The notes: a model not told the origin generated them from the sequence alone. A stretch of 64,000 bases of DNA from Isoetes taiwanensis (GCA_021234155.1 JAJEKV010000093.1:1490001-1554000); one strand, 5' to 3'; positions 23,870-35,700 are shown, counted from the first letter of the stretch. Numbers and translations are program-made.

Positions 23870-25023
23870 CTAGAGCAAGCAGTCTCCTCAAGTGGTGCCT
23901 GTGTTAAAACAGAGTTCAAGTCCAGCCTTGAAGATGTGCATGTTGTCGCCGGCTGCCGAACTGAGCTCCTACAGGCACAACTTTACTATTGGCATTCCGG
24001 TAACCTCTCTGACTCTTCTCTTTTGTGATTATAAGATTAAGTTAGAAAGTCTTTAATGAACCTGCACTGGTTCGGAATGCCTGCATTCGTTGAAGCCCGT
24101 CATAGCCAAACATAGATGCAAAAATGCGGTTTCTGTTCTAGTTTCTCTATGCTATTGCCATTGTTTCTTCGTTGGAACTTCAGAACAATAGAATGGACCC
24201 ATGTTTCCTGCATTTTTCAATTTGGTGATTCTCTAGTGGACATTGGTCATCTATTTCATAGAGGATTTGAGAGTTTCAAAAGTATACCAGATAAACAACA
24301 ATAATGCTCCAGATAAACACTTTCTGCTTATGGATGTTCATGTTTCCCTCAGGTCGCTCCTTCCTTGCTGGTTAACATCCTTTAAGAATGCACTTTGTAA
24401 TTTTTGAGAGTTTTGTCAGAGATGTGTTTTGTATTTTAAGTCAGACATTCTAATGCTCCTGTAAGGCTGTAACTTTTGGCAGTTGACTCCCCATAAACCG
24501 GAAGTGATACACAAGGCCGTTAACCACTTTTTGCAGGTATGAACTTTGTGAAATCTCCTTATTCAGTTTCATTTCTATATTGTTAATTATCTGTGTGCAT
24601 GTTTCAGAAAGAAGGGAATGTCTCTATTCTTGATGTCCGATGTATTTCTATAGATGTTCATGCTCGTTTTCAAGCCAAGGAATGCACGTAGGTGCAATCT
24701 CGATAAAATGGTGTCATTATAGCATTTTCAATATCGTCATCTTTTGTGTTATTTTGATTCGTAACTTCTATGTTATCCATAATGTTGGGCTCTAGAGTCC
24801 TTTCAATAGATGATGGTTAGTATCGTATTATGTCGGTTCACAATTTCTATTTGGAATGTTTCTGAGAGGGATGCATGGATGTAGTGAAGAGAATTTTGGA
24901 GGCAAGATCTGTCACATTAACCACAGTAATGGCACCTGCCTGTGGACTCTATCTTGCGGACGTCAACTATGACTTTAACAGCTCATTTATCTCAGCAGAA
25001 CCAACTGAAGAGATTTGTTGATG
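23870..25023 (+). pseudogene. TruA-type tRNA pseudouridine synthase, broken gene
   Basis: Enzymes of this family convert uridine to pseudouridine in the tRNA anticodon arm. Three pieces with sensible splice borders match family sequence as I know it. Exon 24,483-24,536 reads LTPHKPEVIHKAVNHFLQ. Exon 24,608-24,687 contains VRCISIDVHARFQAKE, the region that in the family leads into ERTYxYRL. A last piece, about 24,880-25,023, contains ILEARSVTL and APACGLYLADVNYDF and ends in TGA; this is the family C-terminal signature. An upstream piece at about 23,905-24,000 (SSLEDVHVVAGCRTELLQ) may be the N-terminal region, but a normal GRTDxGVH catalytic motif is not readable. The middle of the protein after AKE is missing between 24,688 and 24,880, so I call a pseudogene. 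Confidence 0.6.
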
Positions 25024-26146
25024 CAAGAATTTTATTGTTCTTGGCAGAATATACAATTTGGTACTAGTAAAAGTAGCTTTAATGTTGTCATGATAGGTGA
25101 TGTCCAATGCAGAAATCTGCAGAATACCACATGTGAACATAGATTATACCACATATATTTGACACAGGCATCTGATTTAGGCATCTGATTTCACGATTTT
25201 ATTTATGCCTTTAGATGGCGTTCAATTGGAGTGACCTTAGCATATATAGTTCAAGCCTTAGATTCATTCTAGTGGTAGGGAACTGACAGGCAGTAAAGTG
25301 GCTACATCAAGGGGAAAACAAAAGCACTGGCGTTAGCTCAAGTGTGAATCCATGGTTAGCTCAAGTGTGAATCCGTGCTGATGGACTAGTCTATCAAAAG
25401 GTCTTGAGCTCAACAAGGCATTTAAAAACATAAAAGTTTGAAAGGGTCACTAAGCGAGGCAATCAACAATATGGAGTAGTTTTAAAGGTAAAAGGAGGAA
25501 GAGGCAGTCAACAATATGGAGTAGTTTAAAAGGTAAAAGGAGGAAGAGGGGAAAATGAAGTTGTTTTTTTTTTTGCTAGAGCTAAATAATGTGAAGTCAA
25601 ACCTAACTTGGTCTGCCAAGAACATTTACATGGTATGAAGCAAAATTTGTTGCGATGACACAAACATGTAGAACTAATTGTAAACTCTTGGATCAAGAAG
25701 ATATCTGTCTTGAGTGTCAAAATTTTGTCGACCTCATAATTTGCATTTGTTTGGGTTGTGCCATAGTTGCATATGGAAGCATCAATCTAGGCTTCTTCAT
25801 AGTTGCATCTCGAAACAAGATTCAATATTCTCCTTGATTGATAAGCTTCCCTTGATTGATAAACGTTGTTAACCATAGAATTAGGCTACATGAAGCACTG
25901 CCACTGTCTTTTCAAGCCCAACAACAAATACGCATGTTAATGATCACAAGGTCTATAAAATTTGGGTGTGTATATGCATTTACCTTTTTTTACCCAGAAT
26001 GACACCAAAGCACCTTCGAAGAATGCAACTTGAGGGCATAGTGCAATTAATGTTGTTTTTCTTATTAAACCATATTGAATAAATTTTTGGGCCTTTTCAA
26101 CTACATCATTTTCTGTTATAGTTTGAATTGAAAATTTTCATCTTGA
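25024..26146. other. Non-coding stretch with small tandem duplications
   Basis: No gene is recognised. Several small direct duplications are visible. GTTAGCTCAAGTGTGAATCC occurs at 25,332 and 25,355. A 45-bp unit beginning GAGGCAATCAACAATATGG starts at 25,456 and 25,501. GGCATCTGATTT is doubled near 25,170, and TTGATTGATAA near 25,836 and 25,853. Confidence 0.6.
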
Positions 26147-26236
26147 AATGCCCTCCATAATACTTGGGTTTAGAACTGACATCGCGGCGGCAATGCCCTC
26201 CATAATACTTGGGTTTAGAACTGACACCATGCTGGT
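26147..26236. repeat. 45-bp tandem duplication
   Basis: The block AATGCCCTCCATAATACTTG plus following bases starts at 26,147 and repeats at 26,192, a 45-bp period. The same period is seen in the unrelated duplication at 25,456-25,545. Confidence 0.9.
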
Positions 26237-26249
26237 AAAGAGAAATGTT

Positions 26250-26271
26250 CGCGGCGGCCTTGGCCGCCGCG
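26250..26271. other. GC-rich perfect hairpin
   Basis: CGCGGCGGCC-TT-GGCCGCCGCG is a perfect inverted repeat with 10-bp arms and a 2-base loop in AT-rich surroundings. It is not followed by a T run and lies outside any gene, so I assign no function. Confidence 0.85.
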
Positions 26272-26851
26272 ATAAATTTCTTGTAATTATAATTGTATGA
26301 TGGTTGAAAGTTTCTTTGATTGAACAATTCATATTGTTACATTCCTTTGATACTTTATAAAAAATGTGGCCTATTCTTTTAGTTTCTTGTAAAAAATTTT
26401 AAGATTTTGTTAAATTGAAGCCAAAAGACTCATCGACAGCTTAAAAAACTTGAGCATTTTGAGGACAATAATGCTTATGCCAATTAGAAATTCGAAATGG
26501 TGAATTGAATGCTTTGAAAAAATTGTAGCATTCAAAATGGTGGCAGAGGTATTTTCTTGTTACTTGTTGTGTTGATTAACTCAATGCTTCTCCTGGCTCT
26601 TGAAGAACTTCCAAACTCTTCAATGAATTATGGAAAATTTGGGTCACAAGAGCAAACAATATGGCCACTTTTCCTCACATTTACCTGGAGTATTTATTAT
26701 TCGCTTTAAAATGCAAGTTAATCCTAGAATAGCTTGCATGAAATACTAAAAGCTAACACAAAGTTCAAGTACAACTTTGTAAATCTGAAGTACTGAAATA
26801 CTACAAATACCTTCTAACACATCCCAGGTATGCAATTAATAAGCAAGGGCA

Positions 26852-26974
26852 TCAGATAGATTTGATGCTAACAAAATCAAATGAAATTCCATTCTTTTGC
26901 AGCCTCTCCTGCAAAAGAGTTAAGACCCCACCTTTAGGAAGATTCTTTCTAGAAGTAAGAACCACAAGAGCAGC
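26852..26974 (-). pseudogene. SCCPDH-like: Last exon of saccharopine-dehydrogenase-like oxidoreductase
   Basis: A 41-codon frame begins right after a CAG acceptor (intron side TTGTACAG) and ends in TGA. It reads AALVVLTSRKNLPKGGVLT, then LQERLQKNGISFDF and ends SIKSI. This matches the C-terminus of plant SCCPDH-like oxidoreductases, where a PGIVFGPTD-type segment normally follows GGVLT or GGVYT. About ten residues are lost here without a frame change. The body of the same gene lies 8.7 kb upstream on this strand (35,701-36,905), with E2 exons and a LINE in between. The intact acceptor shows this is a genomic exon and not part of a cDNA copy. Confidence 0.75.
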
Positions 26975-28343
26975 CTGTACAAGAGCTAGTTGTTAGATAT
27001 TACCTAAACTCATTTTGTCTATTGTTGTGCAGTTGCAATTGTTCATATTTGAAGTTGTTATCATATTTGAATGAAAGAAAACGGAGAATACAGCTCAATA
27101 TACTTTCTTACGGATGGTGGATTTCAAGCAAGCTTTAGGCTTGGCTTTAAGCTTGCAAACATGGTGTTTCCAATGAAGTGACCATGTAATAACAGTGTAG
27201 AATGTGATTGTGGGGTTTCATGCAATATCAATAATTGGGAATGATATGCTAAAGCAACATTTGGATAAGCCCATTTACGTGAGAAATTTTTAGTTGTGAA
27301 GGACTATCGCAGAAGGGATATAGCTCTAATTACTTTATGTGGAACAAGAAGGGGGAGGGCATTCTTGCCATTCTGAATTAGAATGGATGCAAAAACTGCC
27401 CGAAGGTAGATGCACTTGCCTTGATGTATAAAAAAGGATGATTTTATACCATTAAACTTCAGCCCATTATTGCAATGTTGTTGCAGAACATGTTTTCAAT
27501 GTCGAGCATGCCTACCATATTTGGCACTGCAGAGCTGAAGATTGGCACATGATTGACACAGGCTTTAAGGAATGAACTCCAAGTATAGACAATAGGTTGG
27601 AAGACGTTATTAAATGGTGTAAGCTTCTGTACAGTTTTTAAGAACTAAAACAGAAGGGACTTGGCTTTAATTACTTGTTACCACATTCGAAAAATAGAGA
27701 GTTTTATACCATTAAACTTCAGCCCGTTATTGCCTGAAAAGGATATGCCAGAATGCTATGTTCAAGGATTGCAGCTCCTTTTGGTTTTTTCTAAAGACTT
27801 TAACATTGCATATTAACATGGTTATGCATGTATCTTTAAGTACATAGAAGGAACAAAAGCCATGGAAGCTACTCAAGAATCTTGGAGCAGTAATTGAATG
27901 ATAAATTAAATGCCTGTTGCATGTGAAATATGAAAGAGTTATTTTGGAGCAACAAATGGTGTTAGGCAGCAACATCTTCAGAAGGCTCCTCAATGTCGTT
28001 TCTGGAGGTATCGCAAAAGTATTTGCACTCTCATGCTCTGGTTCTATGTCCACTAAAATATGAGACAAGCTGGTTAAATCTGCTCAGGTTATCATTTACC
28101 TTCCAGTAGATTTGACTAGTGTTTCCTTCCGAAAAGAATAATTTTATAATCCTAAAAAATGAGGCACAATATACAGGTGCAAGCAACAAAGTTGAATCCA
28201 AATAGCTTTCACCATAGATCTGATCAAATTGCCATTGTCCTTCAGAATGAACCAATATAACTTATTAATTCTGAGTAGATTGGGATTGCATTTCTTCCTA
28301 AACGAATAATTAATTGACCCCAGAAAATATCAGCACACCTTAT
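26975..28343 (-). other. Sequence between E2 stop and SCCPDH last exon
   Basis: No coding sequence is recognised. The region should contain the E2 3' untranslated region (directly below 28,344) and the remaining part of the SCCPDH intron. Two copies of a TATACCATTAAACTTCAGCCC word, near 27,446 and 27,704, indicate a duplicated segment. Confidence 0.5.
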
Positions 28344-31300
28344 TTAAAGAGTGAGATCCTTGGGGTCTTCAATAATCTTTGAAAGCGTTTGCAGGAATGC
28401 AGCAAGATTGGCACCGTATATGATCCTGTGATCTGCAGTCACATTTACCTGCATACAAGATAGAATATTAATACAAACAAAAACGGTTGTCCTTTAAATT
28501 AACAATTACAGCATTGAAACCCTTACATTCATCTGGTTTTTTATACCAAATAATCCACCTATAGCAACAACCGTTGGGCGAGCAGCACCGACTGCCATTA
28601 TTACCCCCTGTAATTGTTCCCCACTAATGGTTAGGGAAGATAAGACAGGCCAGCCAATTAGAGTTTGTCATAATACTTACTGATCCAGGAGGAAGAATTG
28701 CATCAAAACGATCTACTCCAAACATTCCCAGGTTAGAAATTGTAAATGTTCCTGGACATGGTTACAAACATGCAAATCCCCTCAGACATGATTGAAAACC
28801 ATTATAATCTTTTTATTTTTTTTTTGATTGAAGTCGGTATATTTATATTAAAAGAAGTATAAAGGTACAGAAAAAGAACTTTTTACAGGGAAGTTTAACC
28901 CGAGAATAGATAGGAGGGTGAGGACACCTCCTAGCTATTATATGACACAAAAATTGTAGTACTTATAACAAAATTAGATAGAAAGAAATATGTCTATTAA
29001 AAGTTCAGGGTGAGATATTTCTGACTGATCCATCGGATACTAATTTCCTTTTTAGTAACAGGGATCCGAGATTCCAATTAGTGATCTTCCTCCCTTTCCC
29101 TTAACAGATGCTCGAGGGTGGAGATGCATCATCCGCCGCAAGACTCCGCCAGCCATATTATATCTTCCCTTAGCATCTTTGGCTCGCATATTGAAGCTCT
29201 CGATATCCATGTTCGATCACAACAAAGAATCGTGATGTACAAGGTTCTTCGTGCGAGAACATTTGGTGATGCGAAAACTCCGTCCATTCTTTGTTTGCCT
29301 CCACCTGATCTTCTTCCATTTGATTCTTCTCATCAAAAGATAAACATTTTACCACGTAAATAAAAGACCCATTAGTTTGATAATCCTTCGAGAATCCAAA
29401 TCAACATCATATTTAATTTGTCTAATTACTCCCTCGGGTGGATGATATCATAGTTAAACACAAATTCATTTCTCCCTTCCAGATCCTCCAAAGGAGGATA
29501 TAAATCCTCCAAATAGTTGGGTTGTTCGGAAGGAAGAAATCGAGATAGCCGAGAGAGGATAGATCATATCCTGTGTATTCGGAGGCCAGCTCGAAATCCA
29601 CTTTCGGCCCGATACATGTTCGAATAAATGATTTTCATCTTCCCTATTTGCCATGCATCCGATGCGGATGTCCCACCCCGCCATGTGAAGTTTATGCCTC
29701 TTCATGTTTGTGGCGAGCCTTATGCCATAGTCGCCACATAAAAGACTTGATTTTTGGGAAAATCGGCTGGACCACATGAAATTGAGGTTCCTTCTACATC
29801 CGGGTGCGATCAGTTTGCCACTTTCTCGTGGATGGTAATCTCGATACCTCATCAAAAACTCGTATGCACTCCTAACGGTGAAAGTCAACAAACCTGTTAT
29901 GATTCCAATTTATGCCATCCATGGACCAGATACCATAAGTCAGAGTGGTACAAATATTATTATACAAAAACTTGCAGTCCTCTCCTTCTTCAGCCAAGAG
30001 AGAGCTCTCAAAGGGAATCATGCCCTGGTCGTTAAACATGTTATGCACATAAATAATACCTTTAGAGCACCATTTCTTGACCTGGTCTGGGAAGTGACAG
30101 GCCAAGCACAAGCTTTCATCATTAGTGATCGAAAGCAGATTCCGAATATAGTTTGATCCATAGACGTGCCTTCTTTCCACTTATACATATTTCTAACCTG
30201 CATCCATGCCCTGATCCATTTCTTCAGAATGCCAGGAGTGGAGTTAGGAATGGTGAAGGGGAAATAAATAGAGTGTGGGAGATGCATTTTGATATTTCTC
30301 CATCCAAAAGGATGACACTTGTTAATGTAGTGCTGAATAATAATAGAAATAGGATGATTGATGAGCCCATAAGCAGCTTTAAAAAAATATTTGGCCGTAA
30401 GTGCAATCCCTTGCTTCTCTATATTGATAACTCCTAAACCACCATCCTTCTTTTTCTTACAGCATTCTTCCATGGATACAGGTGTCCAACACCTTTTATT
30501 CTGACCTGAGGCAATGAATCTCCCAATTATACCCTGGAGCCTTGAAGAGACCTTCTTGGGAGCAAGAATAACAGAAGATTGATAAACATGTGAAGAAGCA
30601 ATGACAAAATTAGCTATGATGGCCCTTCCATTTTAGACGAGATACTTGAATTAAGGCTATCGACCTTTTTCTGAAATTTCTCGATAATCCCTCCCAAATA
30701 TCGAGGGACTACTTTTAATAGCAAAGGGAATTCCAAGAATCTTGGACTTTAAGGTGGGGGATCATACTTATCGTCCAGAGGGCAGGCAGTTTGCCCTCCT
30801 TTTACCCGATCTCTTGCCATCACCCTTGATTTAGTTCGATTGATCTTGCAACCCGATCTTTGCTCCAAACCGGGTCCAGGATAGCCTGAGTATTGATGAT
30901 CGAGTTTTCCTCCATGGAAACCATGAGAAATGTATCGTCTGCAAAATGCCCATTAAGGATTTGATCCATAATATTATTGCTGGGTAGGGAAAGCCCTTGG
31001 ATCATATTAGTATTCTTGGCCTCCTCAAGTCTGCTATGCAGAGCCTCCATCACAATTAGAAACAAGAAAGGGGCCAGTGGACAGCCTTGTTTTACCCCCC
31101 TTCTCAGGGGGAAAAAAGGGCTGCACTCCCCATTAATTAGGACAGAGGAACGAGAGTTATTCAAAATAGCATAAAAAATATTTATTACCTCCTCAGAGAA
31201 GCCAAGAGCACTGCAACACTGGAGCAGAAAGTTCCAGCTCACCATATCAAAAGCCTTTGTGATATCTAGCTTGATGAGAGCAATGTCTTGACCAGAGTCT

Positions 31301-34300
31301 TTTGCCCAATTCAAACCTAGAATGGCTGTAACTACATTATCTAAAATATATCTGTCCTTCAAGTAGGCCGACTGAGAAGAACTAATAATTTTCTCAAGGA
31401 CAGGCTTGAGCCTAGCAGCAATGGTCCCTGAAATAATTTTGTAGATCACATTGGAAAGAGAGATCGGTCTATAGTCAGAGAAATTGCTAGGCATATCAAT
31501 TTTGGGGATGAGAGCAATAAGGCTAGTATTTATCCTAGCATCAAGACATTTCTGCATTTTGAATTCATTAGCTAAGCTCGTGATGCTATCCCCCAGAATG
31601 GGCCATGCTTTCTTGAAGAATTCTGCTGGTAGGCCATCTGGCCCGGGCGTTTTCCCATTCTCCATATCTTTAACCGTTTGGTATAGCTCATTGTTACTAA
31701 AAATCTTCTCCAAATCCCTGTTGTGCTCATTGCTAACCTTAGCCTGTAGATTTATAAAATTATTCATAATATCAGGCTGGCTGTCATGGTTAGTTCCCAT
31801 AATGTTGGTGAAGTGCATGGTTGCAGCCCTCTTGATGTCCTCTTCCTTGGTTATATAATCATTATCCACCAGGACTTCAAAGATGTGATTCTTCTTAGCC
31901 CTACCTTTAGCTTTGATAAAGAAAAATTTTGAGTTACATCTCTCATCCTCTTTGATCTCCTTGATTTTGGACTTAAGCTTCCAACCTCTAGCAATTCTTA
32001 TCTCCTCTTTTTCTATTTCCTTTCTGATTTGATCCTCTTGGTCCCTGGAAGCATGAGGAAGGGTTTCTCTAAGATTCCTAAGGTGAGCCATTTTCTGGTG
32101 ATGAATCTCTTTCCCCCATTCCTTTAGCCAATTCTTGATGGCTTTTGATACCCTGACCCACCAATCCATCCAGCCAGAACTACCCAGCGGTTTGGGATAT
32201 CTATCTATCACATCTTGTAACTTAGCCATAAAGTCATTGTGATCAAGCAGAGTTATATTCAATTTGAAATAGGTCTTTCTATTTCTACTCTGATTTTGGG
32301 TGGAAATTATAATTTTCTCGAGGGAAGTGATCGAGAGGGTATACCCTCTCATGTTCTCCACTGCTGTTCTTTGTTATTCCAAAGGTTTTCTCTGAAGATA
32401 GAATCATCATGGAGACACCATGGGATCCACTCTCTTATACGTCCAACCCGAAATCATTAGGCTTGGTCCTAGCCATCACAAGATGATGAGTTTGAATGAG
32501 GTTATTCCAGGATATTTTTTCCCGAGGCAACAAAGGCTTGAAGTTCTTATTCCTCATATAATCATTGGTCACCATGTTCATGTCCCCTCCCATAATGCAT
32601 TCATCATACTCAATGTTATCTAGACTGTCCTTAACCTTTGTCCAAACCTTAATCCTGTCTCCTGGATTGTTGTAAGCATAAATATTAATGAGGGCCAATC
32701 TCACTTTTCTCATGTTGCAGCTGAGAATTTGCCACCTGCCCTCTCTATCACTGACCATATAGGGGTCAGTTAAGTCAAGGTTGTCCCTCCAAATGATGGC
32801 AATTCCTCCAGAAGAGTCTTGGGCTGGAATGGTCCAAAGACTGTAGCCACTAGGAAGAGTCCTCTTAATAATATCTTCATGATGAATATCGTGAATCTTG
32901 TGCTCTTGTAAAAAAAGAATATCAGGGTTGAGAGAGAGGATACATACCTTTTAAACTCCCCTCTTGATGCTACTATTGATACCTTGAAGATTCCAGGTAA
33001 TGCAACTCAGAGTTCGATCCATTAATATTTATATATACCTGTGACCATTCCTCCTTGAATGGTGCTTTTTCTTGGACTGATTCGACTGGGTCCTGGATAA
33101 ATCTTCTTCTTGCCCCTTCCTTTCTTCTTAGTAACCACTTGCCATTCCTGCTCTTTATCAATTAAGACATCTTCAACTCTATTATCCACTTCCCAAACCC
33201 TGTTCTTCATGAGTTCTCCAGGAATGTTCTCGGGAATGGTCAAGGTAAATTGCCCTGTGTCAATCTTAACATAGAGGTTAACATTATTCAAAGTTAAAAC
33301 CATATTCTGATCCATGCTCATGGTGGTGCAGATCCTTTTAGAAATAAGATTCTTGGCAGTAATCTCAGTAGCATTGTTCCTAGTCTCAGCACTAGCTTTA
33401 GTACTAGTTTCACCTTTTTCCTGGGTCTTAGGGATCCAAATTTGCCTAGCTTGCTCCTTTTGAGGTATCTCCTTATGTTTCCCCAAATCCTCTCCCATAG
33501 GTAACACTGGCATCTTGGAGTAATTTACTTTAAGAGTCATATAGTTCTCCTGGCTAATTTTCACCTTTATTTCCTTGTACCATTTGGAGTTAATAGCTTT
33601 GGAAATGCAGATAGTGGGGAAGTTCGTTTGAGGAATATTGATGTCTATGATTTCCCCTAGATCCTCTGCTAAGGCCTTAAGGTGAGAAGTGGTCCAGAAA
33701 ACCGGGGGGAGGTTGGGGAAAGAAACCCAAGTGGTGGTAGCTATACAATCCTGCTTGTCAGGGACAAAGTTGGGACTCCATTTCATGATATAAAATGGCT
33801 GGTAATTGACTTGATCAATCTTTCTTTTAAGAATTTGGTTCACAGACATCTCGTCCCTACAAACTATTTGAAAAGTTCTGTTGTCCATCTTGAGAATAGA
33901 CATGATAGGAATGTTCTGAGACTTAGTGACCCACATCTTGACATCACTGATAGGCAAACTCCTCCTAGGAAAGTGAACAAAAAAAGCCCTCTTGGAGAAA
34001 TTATCATAGGCTGAGCGATCCGAGATGGATTGAAGGTCAATATAGTCTTTTTTAATTCCATCTTTCTGACAAATGTCCCTGTTCTTGTCTTTAGCAAAAT
34101 CGACAGATTCATTTTTTAATAAAGCACTTTTGTAAGTAACAGGAGGGGTCATACCTTTTGCTGAGTCACTTTTGCCCATTACCGGAATTCTGTTGCGGAT
34201 CTTGAGGTTCCCCACCTTGGTATCCGTGTTATTGAGCCCGGTTTCCTTGATCATCTTGCGCCTCGACACCCACATGTCTCCACCTCTGCAGGATTAAAAA

Positions 34301-35700
34301 TCCGTTCCCCCGATGATCTTTTGCATTCCTTTAACCCTTCCTTTCTCAGACTTAGCTGATAGGTTTCGAAGGAGTTGGTAATATTTTCCAATAATTCAGT
34401 GTTATTTGGGAGAGAAGCTTTGAATTGGCGCCTGTGCCACTCTATAACGTGATCTTCAGCCTCTTCCCATCGTTTGATAAGTTTTACGCTTGCATTGGAA
34501 GTCCAGTTTAAACTGTCAAGCTTGACCGCTATCATCTTCGCTTTGCTAAGTAACTCGTCCATTGATTTTCTGAAGATGTTATTTTTTAAACTGCAGCAGT
34601 CATCCTTTGTGTGCCCCTGTTTGACAGTAATCAATTTGTACAGAGTGATCCACGGCTTGGCGATTTCCAAAGATGTTCCACACCCAATCTCGCCACTTGC
34701 CCTTCCCTCAACAGAAGTCTTTTTTTCAATTCCCTCATATCTCTCCATTCCGGCAACAACCCGACCATCTTCCCTCAGATCCCCATGCATACCGCTGCCT
34801 TTTTGTTGATCTTTTATTATGTTGAATGCAATGTAAATTTCTTTAAGAGTCTTCCAAGTTTCATCCCTTCTGGTATCTAACCAAAAGATTTGTGTCCATT
34901 CCTCGTCCTCTAATCTTGCTTCCTCGCCTCCCCGCCATTTCGCCTAACGTGAACCACTCTTTCTTGCCATTCTTCGCTAGTTAGCGACTTGAAACCTCCA
35001 CACCAAAATTTCTAAATCCTCAAAGCTTTCTGCTGGCTGCAAATCGAAGAACGTGAGCCCACCGTACTAGGGGTTCGGTAGCCAAAATCTATGGGGGACG
35101 CCGAGACGAAAGAGATTCCCGGGAAACGGTTCCCAAGGGCCAAATATCCCAGATTATGGGCTGAAATTCTAAGAGATCCTAATCTATCAAAGCACACAAT
35201 CTTGAAAAGTGATCTGCCCACCGATGTACTTTGAATCCTACTCTAGATTGATTATTGTACGCTAAACTAAGAAGAGATCTGATTTCCCTGACTGTCACAT
35301 CATGGCCCACAGGAATGTGAGGGAGCCCGAGACTCTGGAGAACATCCTCTAACAAGGACTCATCCATCGAGGCTCAGGCTTCCCAAGCTTCCCAAGGCGA
35401 ACAGAAGGAGCGCCAACGTTCATATTTTTTTAGCAACTCAAACCTGATGAGTACTCATGGGGCTGCAATTGTTTAGCACGAGCTTTTTCGACAAGTTCTT
35501 TCCATTTGCGAGACAAGGAATACAAGTCTACCTGCATATACACATGGAAGCTATTGACATGCCACAAAGGTATGTTGAATTAACAAACAAAACCTTGTCA
35601 GCATCTTGAAGCACTGGAGTTATGAGTCCTCCATCTATAGCCACTGCCACTGCAATATTGATACTATTGTTGAATGCAAAGCTCTTCCCATCCTTGCAAC
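28344..35700 (-). CDS. LTA2-like: Plastid-type pyruvate dehydrogenase E2, 3' half (five exons)
   Basis: Dihydrolipoyllysine acetyltransferase transfers acetyl groups to CoA in the plastid pyruvate dehydrogenase complex. Exons on the - strand are about 35,700-35,594, 35,531-35,444, 28,751-28,681, 28,607-28,527 and 28,448-28,344. All four introns have GT...AG borders and the frame is unbroken from CKDGKSFAFNNS through INIAVAVAIDGGLITPVLQ, VDLYSLSRKWKELV, NLGMFGVDRFDAILPPGS and GVIMAVGAARPTVVA to TADHRIIYGANLAAF and the end EDPKDLTL. The DHRxIYG signature with Tyr fits the plastid rather than the mitochondrial class. The lipoyl and E1-binding domains and the start of the catalytic domain are absent. 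The first exon is fused to SCCPDH sequence at 35,701. The intron at 28,752-35,443 holds a LINE. Whether any transcript is functional cannot be judged. Confidence 0.85.
29450..33022 (-). pseudogene. LINE ORF2: endonuclease, reverse transcriptase, Cys/His domain
   Basis: The start ATG (33,022) overlaps the ORF1 stop as TAATG. The apurinic-type endonuclease begins ITWNLQGINSS and includes LQEHKI and IMGGDMNMV. The longest open stretch (30,820-32,361) holds the reverse transcriptase: TPGPDGLPAEFFKK, DYRPISLSNVIYKII, IKLDITKAFDMVSW, RRGVKQGCPLAPFLF and the catalytic GHFADDTFL (Phe instead of the usual Tyr before ADD). The tail includes CCKKKKDGGLGVINI and a zf-RVT-like region with HLFEHV near 29,600. 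A stop after the first 22 codons and several frame breaks in the last kilobase show the copy is inactive. Confidence 0.88.
33022..34275 (-). CDS. LINE ORF1, DUF4283-type nucleic-acid-binding protein
   Basis: A 417-codon open frame with a DUF4283-like domain in its middle: residues around RAFFVHFPRRSLPISDVKMW, FYIMKWSPNFVPD and TTWVSFPNLPPVFW. This domain is typical of plant LINE ORF1 products, which are thought to bind the element RNA. The C-terminus is Lys/Arg-rich (VTKKKGRGKKK). The frame is intact, in contrast to ORF2. An ORF on the same strand at 34,251-34,790 overlaps its first codons in another frame and may be the true N-terminal part, separated by one frameshift. Confidence 0.8.
   Translation of the reverse strand: MWVSRRKMIKETGLNNTDTKVGNLKIRNRIPVMGKSDSAKGMTPPVTYKSALLKNESVDFAKDKNRDICQKDGIKKDYIDLQSISDRSAYDNFSKRAFFVHFPRRSLPISDVKMWVTKSQNIPIMSILKMDNRTFQIVCRDEMSVNQILKRKIDQVNYQPFYIMKWSPNFVPDKQDCIATTTWVSFPNLPPVFWTTSHLKALAEDLGEIIDINIPQTNFPTICISKAINSKWYKEIKVKISQENYMTLKVNYSKMPVLPMGEDLGKHKEIPQKEQARQIWIPKTQEKGETSTKASAETRNNATEITAKNLISKRICTTMSMDQNMVLTLNNVNLYVKIDTGQFTLTIPENIPGELMKNRVWEVDNRVEDVLIDKEQEWQVVTKKKGRGKKKIYPGPSRISPRKSTIQGGMVTGIYKY
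34251..35367 (-). pseudogene. LINE 5' region with two further open frames
   Basis: Two same-strand open frames lie upstream of ORF1. One (35,367-35,179) starts MDESLLEDVLQSLGLPHIP. The other (34,790-34,251) is charged and has a helical-looking stretch (MDELLSKAKMIAVKLDSLNW). Both could be parts of an N-terminally longer ORF1 broken by indels, or leader peptides. I recognise no domain. The E2 intron begins just outside. Confidence 0.45.

Larger units (their letters stand above)
28812..35420 (-). mobile_element. L1-type LINE, nearly full length, inside an E2 intron
   Basis: On the - strand the element runs from about 35,420 to an A-rich tail at about 28,826-28,812 (CAAAAAAAAAATAAAAAG). It carries a leader with short open frames, ORF1 (33,022-34,275) and ORF2 with endonuclease, reverse transcriptase and a C-terminal Cys/His region. 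The 5' border lies about 25 bases from the E2 donor site at 35,443. Removing it would leave an intron of about 85 bases, typical of this gene's other introns. Loosely similar A-rich words flank the element (TAAAAAAATATGAAC and AAAAAGATTATAATGG), but a clean target duplication is not visible. Confidence 0.88.

Noticed and set aside
26250-26271. GC hairpin as a rho-independent terminator
   Set aside because: This is a plant nuclear context with no T run and no adjacent gene.
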